NCBI GenBank assembly: GCA_900751815.1
Contig: CAADST010000027.1
Location: forward strand, 1 to 24,621
Reading direction: 5' to 3'
Source of the DNA: Bacilli bacterium
GTDB taxonomy: Bacteria > Bacillota_I > Bacilli_A > RF39 > UBA660
Length of the DNA: 24,621 nucleotides
Shown here: positions 8,455 through 15,989 of the stretch, piece by piece
Position numbering within the stretch: the first letter of the stretch is position 1
Layout: every line of letters starts with the position of its first letter
Translations under genes and position numbers: made by a program
The notes under the pieces: generated by a model
The model's input: only the letters and a program-made list of their open reading frames with translations
Told to the model about the DNA's origin: nothing
The model's database searches: none

Positions 8455-8680
8455 CTTTTTCTACTAAAGATTTTTCATAAGGATTTCTATTGTCGGTCAT
8501 ATATAATAAATAATCAATAGAAGTATTATAAAATCTAGCTAGTTTTTTTAATACCTCAGTTGGTATATCATTAGTTTCTACTTCGTATTTAGAATATCCA
8601 GTTTGGCTCATATTAAGAATTTTAGCCACTTCAGTTTTGGTTAAATCTTTGTTTTCTCTTATTTCTTTTAATCTGTTCAT
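8447..8680 (-). CDS. XRE-family HTH regulator (second gene of pair)
   Basis: 77 residues. A single helix-turn-helix occupies residues 1-58: LKEIRENKDLTKTEVAKIL, then MSQTGYSKYE as the recognition region and YNTSIDYLL closing the fold, followed by a short charged tail. It overlaps the preceding minus-strand gene by 4 nt (ATGA) and has only a weak Shine-Dalgarno, so it is probably translated by coupling. It is a clear paralogue of that gene (same EIRE-KDLT start, YNTS-DYLL end, -PY--SL tail) but differs in the recognition helix. It probably helps regulate the divergent surface-protein gene. Confidence 0.9.
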   Translation of the reverse strand: MNRLKEIRENKDLTKTEVAKILNMSQTGYSKYEVETNDIPTEVLKKLARFYNTSIDYLLYMTDNRNPYEKSLVEKEK

Positions 8681-8925
8681 AATTTATTACTCTTTTTGTT
8701 TTCTTTTTTCTTTAAAGAATCAGGATATGGTTCTCTAATATCTGTTAGTTCTAATAAATAATCAGTAGAAGTATTATAGTATTCTGCAAGTTTAATTAAT
8801 AAATCAATTGGTAATTGCCTTTTTCCTATTTCATAAAAACTATATGCTACTTGAGATACATTAAGTATTTTAGCTATATCACTTTGAGTTAAGTCTTTAT
8901 CTTCTCTAATTTCTCTTATTCGCAT
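8677..8925 (-). CDS. XRE-family HTH regulator (first gene of pair)
   Basis: 82 residues from ATG 8925. The in-frame GTG at 8934 overlaps the GGAG Shine-Dalgarno, which is 8 nt from the ATG, so the longer form is unlikely. It has an XRE domain (IREIREDKDLTQSDIAKIL, VSQVAYSFYE) ending YNTSTDYLLELTD, then a Lys/Asn-rich tail. It is transcribed away from the secreted protein gene at 9027 through an intergenic region containing two identical palindromes, the expected layout for an autoregulated repressor; that it binds these sites is inference. Confidence 0.9.
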   Translation of the reverse strand: MRIREIREDKDLTQSDIAKILNVSQVAYSFYEIGKRQLPIDLLIKLAEYYNTSTDYLLELTDIREPYPDSLKKKENKKSNKL

Positions 8926-8952
8926 TTTATTCACTCCAATTAAATTTTAAAA

Positions 8953-8994
8953 TAAAACAAAATGTTTTATTGATTTTTAAAACAAAATGTTTTA
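8953..8994. promoter_or_regulatory. Duplicated palindromic operator in divergent intergenic region
   Basis: Two identical 17-bp copies of TAAAACAAAATGTTTTA stand at 8953-8969 and 8978-8994, 25 bp centre to centre. Each is a perfect inverted repeat TAAAACA-AAA-TGTTTTA. Copy 2 fills the spacer of the plus-strand promoter and copy 1 lies between it and the XRE start. Such exact duplication between an XRE gene and a divergent target is typical of dimeric-repressor operators. Confidence 0.75.
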
Positions 8995-8998
8995 AAAT
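8970..8998 (+). promoter_or_regulatory. Promoter of secreted FN3 protein gene
   Basis: TTGATT (8970-8975), 17-bp spacer, TAAAAT (8993-8998). The spacer is almost exactly operator copy 2, so repressor binding would exclude RNA polymerase. Confidence 0.65.
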
Positions 8999-9026
8999 AA
9001 TATATATAAGAATATGGAGTGAAGTT

Positions 9027-10715
9027 ATGAAAAAGAAGTTGCTGTTGATAAGTAGTGTGTTATTAACATTAAGCTTAGTCACTATTGTTTTCTTTAATAG
9101 TATGGGTAATAAAGAAAATAATATAATATCAAATATAGAAAAAGATGAACCAATAATAAATAGTAACATGATTACTATGATGTATGAAACAGAAGCAGGT
9201 AGTGGGGAATATACAGAAACTTCAGATAATACATGGCCAGAGACTGGATATATATTTAATGAAAATTTAAGTGGTTGTGAAAATGGTGGAGAATTAGAAT
9301 ATAATTCTATAAATAATACAGTAAATTTACTTAGTAATTCATCAGATGCATGTTATGTGTATTTTGATAAATATGATGGAGTATGGATAGATAATGTAGT
9401 TGCTACTAATATAACTGGTTCATCAGTTACATTAGATGTAACTGCAACAAGTGAAAATGGAAGTATTAGTAACTATTACTATTCCCTAAATGATAGTGAA
9501 TATATATCAATTAATACAAATCCAATAGTAATTGATAATTTAAATAAATTAACAGAATATAAGATTAGCATTTATGCTGTGGATAGTACAAATGCTAAAT
9601 CTAATATTTATGATCTTAGTGTTAGTACAACTGATGAAAGTAAACCAATAATAAATAGTGTTGAAGTTACAAATTTAACTGTTAATAGTTTTACGATAAA
9701 TGTTACAGTTAGTAATCCAAATAATATTGTTAGATATTATTTTATTATGGAAGATGGTTTTACAGAGGTTAGTACTGATAGTTCGTTTTCAATGACAGGA
9801 TTACGGTATAATACAGAATATACTATTGGTATTTTTTTGGAGGATGATAAAGATAATTTATCTAAAAAATATTATTTTACTGTAAGAACAGATAATTTGT
9901 CTTATTTAACAGATTATATAATTAGTAAATATGAAGTTAATAATGAAGGCAGTAATGATATGTATTATCATGATGGTAATGGAAATTATTTAAATGTTTC
10001 ATATGAAGCTGGAGATAATTCATATAGATATAGTGGCTCAAATCCTAGTAATTTTATTTGCTTCGGTACATCTGTTACTCCGTGTTCTGATGATAATTTA
10101 TATCGAATTATTGGAGTTTTTAATGGTGAAATTAAAATTATTAAATATAAAGATATTGGGTATTATCCATGGAAAGAAAATGACCAAAACATATGGAGCG
10201 CATCTGATATAAGAACAACATTAAACAATACTTTTTATAATAATTTTGAAACAGATTGGAAAAATATGATAGTATATCATAATTGGAGTGTTGGTGGAGG
10301 AACACATAATCAATTAAGGTATTCTGATGCAAAAACGGCTTATGATTACGAAGTTGGAGATAAATTTGCAGGAGTTTTAGACAATATTAAAATTGGTCTT
10401 TTATATGTCTCGGATTATTATTATGCCGCAAATCCAAATTTTTGGAGTTATCCAGGTTCTAGCTTTGATGGAGCAAATTATGATTATAGGGCTGCTACTA
10501 ATGATAATTGGATTTTTGAAGGAAAATATGAATGGACTATTAGTAGAATTGCGGATAATGATAATCAACCGTTTGGTATAGGTGTTAATGGCGATGTTGA
10601 TTTAAGCATTACTTCTGCCATAAGAATAATTCGACCATGTTTTTATTTAGCGACTAATTTAGAATTATTATCAGGCGACGGAACGATTAATAATCCATTT
10701 ATTATAAAAACTTAA
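9027..10715 (+). CDS. Secreted surface protein: two FN3-like domains and a C-terminal lectin-like domain
   Basis: 562 residues from ATG 9027 (GGAG 7 nt upstream; longer forms would read through the operator). A Lys-rich signal sequence or anchor (1-25) is followed by a short region, then two fibronectin-III-like repeats (about 118-205 and 206-290; note the recurring -LTEYKISIYA / -NTEYTIGIFL strands). The C-terminal about 250 residues start near YRIIGVFNGEIKIIKY. They include LLYVSDYYYA and WTISR, and end with RPCFYLATN and GDGTINNPFI, the pattern of a large family of gut Bacillota exoproteins that I recognise by pattern but cannot name with certainty (C-type-lectin/formylglycine-like fold suspected). 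A likely adhesin or glycan-binding protein, controlled by the divergent XRE genes. Confidence 0.88.
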   Translation: MKKKLLLISSVLLTLSLVTIVFFNSMGNKENNIISNIEKDEPIINSNMITMMYETEAGSGEYTETSDNTWPETGYIFNENLSGCENGGELEYNSINNTVNLLSNSSDACYVYFDKYDGVWIDNVVATNITGSSVTLDVTATSENGSISNYYYSLNDSEYISINTNPIVIDNLNKLTEYKISIYAVDSTNAKSNIYDLSVSTTDESKPIINSVEVTNLTVNSFTINVTVSNPNNIVRYYFIMEDGFTEVSTDSSFSMTGLRYNTEYTIGIFLEDDKDNLSKKYYFTVRTDNLSYLTDYIISKYEVNNEGSNDMYYHDGNGNYLNVSYEAGDNSYRYSGSNPSNFICFGTSVTPCSDDNLYRIIGVFNGEIKIIKYKDIGYYPWKENDQNIWSASDIRTTLNNTFYNNFETDWKNMIVYHNWSVGGGTHNQLRYSDAKTAYDYEVGDKFAGVLDNIKIGLLYVSDYYYAANPNFWSYPGSSFDGANYDYRAATNDNWIFEGKYEWTISRIADNDNQPFGIGVNGDVDLSITSAIRIIRPCFYLATNLELLSGDGTINNPFIIKT

Positions 10716-10787
10716 GAATTTGACCGAATTATTTATAAAAATCTTATGTATGGTAATTTTGCTCTTATAATATTCATGGGGATTTAC

Positions 10788-11006
10788 ATGATAGAATTCG
10801 GAACACTTTTAAAAGATTATCTTGATTATTATGAAATATCGCAATCTAGTTTTGCTAATAGACTTGGTATAAATAAGAAATATTTAAAAAAATTAATTGA
10901 TAGTGGTAAATTAAAATTAAAAAATTCCACTAATATTATACAGAATGCAATAGATTTATTTGATTATTTGAGGATTAATAGTTTTGATTTAATTGACAAA
11001 ATTTAA
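10788..11006 (+). CDS. Small HTH protein (XRE/HigA-like)
   Basis: 72 residues from ATG 10788, chosen because GGGGA (10778-10782) lies 5 nt before it; ATGs at 10746 and 10776 lack a Shine-Dalgarno. The chain LLKDYLDYYEISQSSFANRLGI fits the first helices of a HigA-like HTH, followed by KKYLKKLIDSGKLKLKNST. There is no toxin gene beside it. A TATAAT at 10766-10771 would give a very short leader. Its position just after the FN3 gene suggests a third regulator linked to that locus, but this is only inference. Confidence 0.75.
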   Translation: MIEFGTLLKDYLDYYEISQSSFANRLGINKKYLKKLIDSGKLKLKNSTNIIQNAIDLFDYLRINSFDLIDKI

Positions 11007-11021
11007 TTTATCTTGCATAAT
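10993..11021 (+). promoter_or_regulatory. Promoter of ttcA-like gene inside the preceding gene
   Basis: TTGACA (10993-10998), 17 bp, CATAAT (11016-11021). The -35 element lies in the last codons of the HTH gene. The TTG that might be read as an earlier start is in fact this box. Confidence 0.75.
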
Positions 11022-11037
11022 ATCTGTGGTGGTTTTA

Positions 11038-11835
11038 ATGCAAAGTGATATTGAAAGAAGTATTATAAAAACATATCGTAAAGATATATGGCGTAAATTT
11101 ACTAAAGCTGTTACAGAATATAATTTAATTAAAGATGGCGACAAAATAGCAGTATGCATAAGTGGTGGTAAAGATTCATTTTTACTGGCTAAATGTATGC
11201 AAGAAATAAAGAAACATGGCAAAATAAAATTTGAATTAGAATTTATTGTTATGGATCCTGGTTATAGTGACAAAAATATTGAAATAGTAAAAAAGAATGC
11301 CGAATTACTTGGTGTACCAATTAAAGTATATGATTCTAATATATTTGCATCTTTAAAAAATATGGATTTAAAATCCCCATGTTATATGTGTGCGAGAATG
11401 CGAAGAGGTCATCTTTATAAGATTGCTGGGGATTTAGGTTGCAATAAAATTGCTTTAGGTCATCATTATAATGATGTAATAGAAACAATATTACTTGGTA
11501 TGTTTTATAATGGCGAAATAGTTAGTATGTTACCTAAGATAAAAAGTAAAAACTTTCCAGGTATGGAACTTATTAGACCATTATATTTAGTAAGAGAGTC
11601 AAGTATAATTAATTGGGTAAATTATAATGAGCTTAAGTTTATTAATTGTGCTTGTCCATTAAAGATTGAAGACTCTAAAAGAAGAGAGATAAAAGAATTA
11701 ATTAAAAACTTAAGAAAGACTAATAAATATATTGAATATAATATATTTAAAAGTGTGGAAAATATAAATATTAATCAAGTAATGGGTTATTATGATTATG
11801 ATAAAAGACATAATTATTATGATGATTACGATTAA
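11038..11835 (+). CDS. ttcA: TtcA/TtuA-family tRNA thiolation enzyme
   Basis: 265 residues from ATG 11038 (GGTGG just upstream). It is a PP-loop ATP pyrophosphatase: SGGKDS at 42-47 adenylates the target nucleoside, LGHHYNDVIET (140-150) completes the site, and Cys115 and Cys118 (CYMC) with Cys204/Cys206 are the candidate ligands for the [4Fe-4S] cluster used by TtcA-type enzymes. E. coli TtcA makes 2-thiocytidine at tRNA position 32; relatives thiolate other positions, so the exact target is uncertain. The last 30 residues are an unusual Tyr/Asp/Asn-rich tail (YYDYDKRHNYYDDYD). It is transcribed from its own promoter. Confidence 0.88.
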   Translation: MQSDIERSIIKTYRKDIWRKFTKAVTEYNLIKDGDKIAVCISGGKDSFLLAKCMQEIKKHGKIKFELEFIVMDPGYSDKNIEIVKKNAELLGVPIKVYDSNIFASLKNMDLKSPCYMCARMRRGHLYKIAGDLGCNKIALGHHYNDVIETILLGMFYNGEIVSMLPKIKSKNFPGMELIRPLYLVRESSIINWVNYNELKFINCACPLKIEDSKRREIKELIKNLRKTNKYIEYNIFKSVENININQVMGYYDYDKRHNYYDDYD

Positions 11836-11846
11836 TGTTTTATAGC

Positions 11847-11940
11847 TTTCCTTCGGAAAAATGGCATTTTTGATGTAATTTTCCCTCGGAAAAATGGCAT
11901 TTTTGATGTAATTTTCCTTCGGAAAAATGGCAATTTGTGT
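11847..11940. repeat. 33-bp tandem repeat, about 2.8 copies
   Basis: Copies start at 11847, 11880 and 11913 and are identical except one base (CTTCGG against CCTCGG) until the third degenerates after ATGGCA. Each unit holds two palindromes, TTTTCC-TTC-GGAAAA and AAAAATGGCATTTTT. They lie directly after the ttcA stop. The period, a multiple of three, creates repetitive open frames on the minus strand that I do not believe are coding. Confidence 0.9.
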
Positions 11941-11966
11941 TTTTGTCCTGACAAAATGCCTTTTTT

Positions 11967-11989
11967 GCACCATTTGCAGGTGCTTTTTT
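11967..11989 (+). terminator. Terminator downstream of repeats
   Basis: GCACC (11967-11971) and GGTGC (11979-11983) form a 5-bp GC stem with a 7-nt loop followed by six T. It probably ends the ttcA transcript after the repeat array. Confidence 0.65.
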
Positions 11990-11990
11990 G

Positions 11991-12032
11991 TTTACAAAAT
12001 TATGTAAATACAATGTATAAAACTTTACATAA
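11991..12032. promoter_or_regulatory. TTTACA/TGTAAA inverted repeats upstream of P-type ATPase
   Basis: TTTACA (11991), TTATGTAAA (12000-12008) and TTTACATAA (12024-12032) make two overlapping inverted repeats, one with a 6-bp gap and one with 9-bp perfect arms and a 15-bp gap. They lie where the ATPase promoter should be; TTTACA at 12024 with TACGAT at 12048 (18 bp) is a weak promoter candidate. An operator is plausible but unproven. Confidence 0.45.
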
Positions 12033-12077
12033 AGGCACATTATATGATACGATTAAGATAGAACGGTGAGGTAATAA

Positions 12078-14732
12078 ATGCAAGAAGATAAATGGTATTT
12101 GAAAGATTCTGAAGAAGTAATAAAAGCATTAGATAGTAATATAAATGGTTTAAGCACTAAAGAGGTAAAGAAAAGGCAAAATGAATATGGATTAAATATA
12201 TTACCCAAGAAAAAAAGCGATAGTATATTTAAAATAATGTTTCGGCAACTTACTGACCCTATAGTGTTGTTACTTGTAGTAACGGTTGTTTTTTCTTTTA
12301 TTATTGGTGAAATTATAGATGCTTGTGCTATTATCTTTATTATTTTAATAGATTTAGTTTTAGGAACATTTCAAGAATGGAAAGCTGAAAAAACTGCCGA
12401 AAGCTTACAAAATTTAATTAAAGATAAAGTAAGGGTATTACGAGATAACGCGGAATTAGAAATTGATTCAAGTGAGCTAACTATTGGAGATATTGTAATG
12501 CTTGAATCAGGTGACCAAATTAGTGCTGATATTAGACTCTTAGAAACTCATAATTTACAAATTGATGAAGCAGTACTTACTGGAGAAAGTGTTAATGTTT
12601 TTAAAAATGCCATTAAACTTACTAAAAAAACAGGATTATCTGATCAAAAAAATATGGCCTTTGCGGGTTCAACAGTTATAACTGGTAGAGCTAAAGGAAT
12701 AGTAGTTGGCATTGCTCTTAATACAGAAATTGGAAAAATTGCTGATAGTGTATCTAAATCTAAAGATGAAGCATCACCACTTACTATTAGAATGAATAAG
12801 TTTTCTAAACAAATAAGTTTACTTGTAATAATAATTGCTATAATTATTGCTTTAATTTTATTTACAAAAGGTGTGTCTGGGACAGAAATATTTTTATCGG
12901 TTATTGCTCTTGCAGTTTCAGCCATGCCTGAAGGTTTACCTTTAGCTTTAACTATGGCTCTTACTATAGCATCCAATAAAATGGCTAAGAAAAATGTCGT
13001 TGTTAAAAAACTAAATTCTGTTGAGTCTTTAGGAAGTTGTACCGTTATTGCCAGTGATAAAACGGGAACTCTAACAATTAATAAACAAACTGCTAAAATA
13101 ATAGTTACACCAAATAAAAAGGAATTTGATATAACTGGTATTGGTTATAGTGATAAAGGAGAAATAAATAATAGTAATGATGAGACAAATAATATTGCCT
13201 TACTTGGAGCCTTAAATACCGAAGCAGAATTAAAATTTGAAGATGGCAAATGGATATGTTTTGGAGATTCTATCGATATAGCATTTCTAGCTTTAAGTAA
13301 AAAAGCTCAAGTAAATGTAGATAGCATCAAAGTAGTTGATCGAATACCTTATGAGTCTCAAAATAAATATTCAGCAGTGTTTTATGAAAAAGAGGAGTCT
13401 GTTTATTGTACAGTTAAAGGATCACTAGAAAAAATACTAGAATTTTCTAAATATATGCTAGTTGATGGTAAAAGGGAAAAATTAGATGAATCCTTGCTAC
13501 AAGAACAAAATGAGAATTTAGCTAAAGATGGATACCGAGTTATAGCTATTTGTGATGGTGAAGTACCTAATTTTTCTAAAAAAGATAATTATGATGAAGA
13601 ATATTTAAAAAACATGACAGTTCTAGGTTTAGTTGGTTTTATTGACCCAATTAGAGAAGAAGCGAAAGAATCTATAAAAGATTGTCATAATGCTGGTATA
13701 AAAGTTATTATGATTACTGGAGATCATCCTCTAACAGCTCTAAAAATTGCCAAAGATTTAGAACTTGTTACTAGTGAATTTGAAGTAGCAACAGGTGAAG
13801 AAGTAGAAAGAGAACTTAAAAAAGGCGAAAAAAGTTTTGCAGAATTTATTAAGGATAAAAAAGTATTTGCCAGAGTAACACCTCTAGATAAATTAGCTAT
13901 TATTGATTCATTAAAAAAGCAAGGGGAATTTGTAGCTGTTACAGGGGATGGAGTAAATGATGCACCAGCTATTAAAAGTGCTAATATTGGTATTGCTATG
14001 GGTAGTGGTACTGATGTTGCTAAAGAAACTGCCAATATGATTATTTTAGATGATAACTTCACTTCTATAGTAAGTGGAATTGAAGAAGGAAGAACTGCTT
14101 ATGCGAACATTAGAAAAGTAAGTTATATGTTACTTTCTTGTGGTCTTGCTGAAGTGTTATTCTTCTGTTTGTCAATAATATTCAATTTACCAATGCCTCT
14201 GGTTGCCATTCAACTTTTATGGTTAAATATAGTTACTGATGGCCTTCAAGACTTTGCTTTATCTTTTGAGAAAACCGAAGAAGGAACAATGAAGGAAAAA
14301 CCAAGAAGTCCTAAAGAATCTATATTTAATAAAGAATTAATGCAAGAAGTTTTAGTTGCGGGCTTATTTATTGGTTTAATAGTCTTTATAACATGGTATT
14401 ATTTAATCAATGTAATGAATGTTGAAATCCACTTAGCACGCGGTTATATCATGGTACTTATGGTATTTTTACAAAATATGCATGTTCTTAATTGTCGTAG
14501 TGAAAAAACAAGTGTATTTAAAATGCATATTAAAACTAATCCATTAATTATAGCAACAATCATCGGAGCTATCATTTTACAAGTTATAGTTATGGAAGTA
14601 CCATTCTTAAGTGACTTTTTAAATACAACAACTGTTTCAATAACTCATATGATTGTATTATTCCTAGCATCTACTATAATAATACTTGTTATGGAAATAT
14701 TTAAAGCTATAAAAAATAGAAAACGCAGTTAA
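12078..14732 (+). CDS. P2A-type calcium-transporting ATPase
   Basis: 884 residues, normal for the family. Order: N-terminal cation-ATPase domain, TM1-2, actuator domain with LTGES (167-171), TM3-4 with PEGLP (284-288), phosphorylation site DKTGTLT (Asp327), nucleotide-binding domain, hinge TGDGVNDAP (622-630), and TM5-10. Ca2+ ligands can be compared with SERCA: TM4 Glu (Glu285), TM5 Glu (Glu692) and TM6 N-x-x-T-D (Asn717, Thr720, Asp721) are kept, but SERCA Asn768 of TM5 is Gly689. It would expel Ca2+ (or another divalent cation) at ATP cost. A GGTGAGG Shine-Dalgarno precedes the ATG. The short loops and C terminus give no sign of calmodulin-like regulation. Confidence 0.93.
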   Translation: MQEDKWYLKDSEEVIKALDSNINGLSTKEVKKRQNEYGLNILPKKKSDSIFKIMFRQLTDPIVLLLVVTVVFSFIIGEIIDACAIIFIILIDLVLGTFQEWKAEKTAESLQNLIKDKVRVLRDNAELEIDSSELTIGDIVMLESGDQISADIRLLETHNLQIDEAVLTGESVNVFKNAIKLTKKTGLSDQKNMAFAGSTVITGRAKGIVVGIALNTEIGKIADSVSKSKDEASPLTIRMNKFSKQISLLVIIIAIIIALILFTKGVSGTEIFLSVIALAVSAMPEGLPLALTMALTIASNKMAKKNVVVKKLNSVESLGSCTVIASDKTGTLTINKQTAKIIVTPNKKEFDITGIGYSDKGEINNSNDETNNIALLGALNTEAELKFEDGKWICFGDSIDIAFLALSKKAQVNVDSIKVVDRIPYESQNKYSAVFYEKEESVYCTVKGSLEKILEFSKYMLVDGKREKLDESLLQEQNENLAKDGYRVIAICDGEVPNFSKKDNYDEEYLKNMTVLGLVGFIDPIREEAKESIKDCHNAGIKVIMITGDHPLTALKIAKDLELVTSEFEVATGEEVERELKKGEKSFAEFIKDKKVFARVTPLDKLAIIDSLKKQGEFVAVTGDGVNDAPAIKSANIGIAMGSGTDVAKETANMIILDDNFTSIVSGIEEGRTAYANIRKVSYMLLSCGLAEVLFFCLSIIFNLPMPLVAIQLLWLNIVTDGLQDFALSFEKTEEGTMKEKPRSPKESIFNKELMQEVLVAGLFIGLIVFITWYYLINVMNVEIHLARGYIMVLMVFLQNMHVLNCRSEKTSVFKMHIKTNPLIIATIIGAIILQVIVMEVPFLSDFLNTTTVSITHMIVLFLASTIIILVMEIFKAIKNRKRS

Positions 14733-14747
14733 TGTGTTTTCTATTTT
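14713..14747. terminator. Bidirectional terminator after ATPase
   Basis: AAAATAGAAAAC (14713-14724) pairs with GTTTTCTATTTT (14736-14747). The arms contain the end of the ATPase gene and the stop codon of the minus-strand remnant. Confidence 0.75.
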
Positions 14748-15000
14748 CTTTTCTTAAATAAAATTACTGCTATTCCAATACCAATTATGGCTCCAATGCC
14801 AATAGCTATTGGAACATTTAAATTACTATTACTTTCTTTTTTTTCATTATTAGTATTTTCATTTGTTTCATTATCTATATTTGTTTGGATTTCTCCGAAT
14901 AATACAGAACTATCATCATTATAAGTAATTTTTAAATCAGTAGTTATATTATTATTTACCCAATCCTCTGTAATTGCTAGAGGAACAACATGATAATGAG
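14741..15000 (-). pseudogene. 3' remnant of a membrane-anchored surface protein
   Basis: On the minus strand an open frame runs from 15199 to 14741, but only its last 85 or so codons look like protein. These contain IAINPHYHVVPLAITEDW, a low-complexity Asn/Glu/Lys linker, a glycine/isoleucine-rich membrane helix and a KKRK stop-transfer end, the usual C terminus of a wall- or membrane-attached surface protein. The N-terminal part is simply antisense to a conserved domain on the plus strand, and its ATG at 15199 has no Shine-Dalgarno. I therefore read it as a gene whose 5' part is gone. The boundary near 15000 is approximate. Confidence 0.6.
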
Positions 15001-15284
15001 GATTTATAGCAATACAGGAAGATTGGAATACGCCAGTTTCTGGATATGTTCTAGGAGATGGAGCAACTCCTAATAATAATTGGATATACATGGGACTTGA
15101 GGACTGGACAATTTCTCGAAATATTGAAGATGGTGAAACTATTTGGTTTATTTCGGGTAATGGAATGGTAGCTCGTGGAACCGATTCGTTTAATGCCATT
15201 CGTCCAGTTTTCTATATTTCCTCATCTGCACTATACTCCTCTGGTGATGGCTCAATTGATAATCCATATCGTATTGAAATTTAA
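15000..15284 (+). pseudogene. 3' remnant of an exoprotein with lectin-like C-terminal domain
   Basis: The plus frame is open only from 15000 (TGA at 14997) to the TAA at 15284. Its about 94 residues match the C terminus of the 562-residue protein at 9027-10715 in pattern: NNNW-Y, WTISR, then AIRPVFYISSS against IIRPCFYLATN, and GDGSIDNPY against GDGTINNPF. The ATG at 15090 has no Shine-Dalgarno and would remove part of the motif, so this is a decapitated gene rather than a small protein. DNA identity to the intact copy is low, so it comes from a different paralogue. It meets the minus-strand remnant head to head. Confidence 0.65.
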
Positions 15285-15306
15285 TCATTTTTGATTAAAT
15301 TTTTTT
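15278..15306 (+). terminator. Terminator of the exoprotein remnant
   Basis: AATTTAATCA (15278-15287), TTTT loop, TGATTAAATT (15292-15301), then a T run. A functional terminator retained behind a broken gene. Confidence 0.75.
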
Positions 15307-15333
15307 AAACTACTTTTATCTTAAAAATAAATG

Positions 15334-15342
15334 TGATATAAT
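15334..15342 (+). promoter_or_regulatory. Extended -10 promoter of tetR-like gene
   Basis: TGATATAAT is an extended -10 (TGnTATAAT); the -35 region has only T-rich sequence at 15314-15319. Confidence 0.55.
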
Positions 15343-15379
15343 AGAAACATAAGTTACCAATAGTTAGGAGAGTGATTAT

Positions 15380-15934
15380 ATGCCTGCTACGATTGAGTTA
15401 AGTAAAGAACACATTGTAAAGGTTGCAGTAAAAATGGTAAACGATGATGGATGGGATAGTGTTAATGCTCGAAGTCTTGCCAAAAAATTAGGGGTTTCAA
15501 CTAAACCTTTATACCGTATTTATAATAATATGGATGAGATTAAAAGTGATATATATAAAGAGATATCAAGGCAATATGATGAGTTTATAACAAGTAGAGT
15601 AGATAATAAAAAAGCATTAATAACATTATGTATTGCTTATGTTGAATTTGCTCAAGAATATAAGAATTTGTTTATTAGTTTATTTTTAAGTAATAATTTA
15701 AAATGGCAAAGTTTTGAAAATGTCTTAGATGAAAAATGGAATCAATCAACAATAATTAATTTAGTTAATAAACATGGATATAGTTTTGATGAAGCTAAAA
15801 CATTGTTTATGAATTTATGGCTTTATGCAAATGGTTTAGCGACTTTAATTGCTACCAATGAAATAAAGGTAGATGAAAAAGAAATTTTAGTAAGGCTTGT
15901 TAAAGCATATAAAGTTTTTGCAAAAAATGAATAG
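15380..15934 (+). CDS. TetR/AcrR-family transcriptional regulator
   Basis: 184 residues, ATG after AGGAGAG. The N-terminal three-helix DNA-binding domain (about 8-55) has the typical ARSLAKKLGVSTKPLYRIYNN recognition region. The all-helical C-terminal domain (60-184), with aromatic residues such as FAQEYKNLF and LWLYANGLATL, should bind an effector and dimerise. It resembles the TetR_C_33/WHG type. It lies 55 nt upstream of a thioredoxin-like gene that has its own promoter, and behind the remnant locus. Its regulatory target is not evident: I found no clear palindrome beside its own promoter. Confidence 0.9.
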   Translation: MPATIELSKEHIVKVAVKMVNDDGWDSVNARSLAKKLGVSTKPLYRIYNNMDEIKSDIYKEISRQYDEFITSRVDNKKALITLCIAYVEFAQEYKNLFISLFLSNNLKWQSFENVLDEKWNQSTIINLVNKHGYSFDEAKTLFMNLWLYANGLATLIATNEIKVDEKEILVRLVKAYKVFAKNE

Positions 15935-15940
15935 GAATAC

Positions 15941-15969
15941 TTTACAAATAACGACAAAAAAAGTATAAT
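15941..15969 (+). promoter_or_regulatory. Promoter of thioredoxin-like gene
   Basis: TTTACA (15941-15946), 17 bp, TATAAT (15964-15969), 21 nt before the GTG start. Confidence 0.75.
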
Positions 15970-15989
15970 TGACGGTAGGGAGGAAGATA

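Noticed and set aside
10788..11006. HigBA toxin-antitoxin system
   Set aside because: The HTH is HigA-like but no toxin-sized gene is adjacent; neighbours are a surface protein and a tRNA thiolase.
11847..11940. CRISPR array
   Set aside because: The units are contiguous, with no spacers between them, and no cas genes are near.
11710..12040. Minus-strand open frames with repeated short peptides over the 33-bp array
   Set aside because: They arise because 33 is a multiple of three; no Shine-Dalgarno, and part is antisense to ttcA.
15090..15199. Long overlapping genes on both strands at this point
   Set aside because: The plus strand carries a conserved domain pattern, so the minus-strand N-terminal part is a shadow; neither ATG has a Shine-Dalgarno.
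9027..15284. Diversity-generating retroelement using the lectin-like domains as variable regions
   Set aside because: No reverse transcriptase and no near-identical template/variable repeat pair is present; the two copies differ throughout their DNA.
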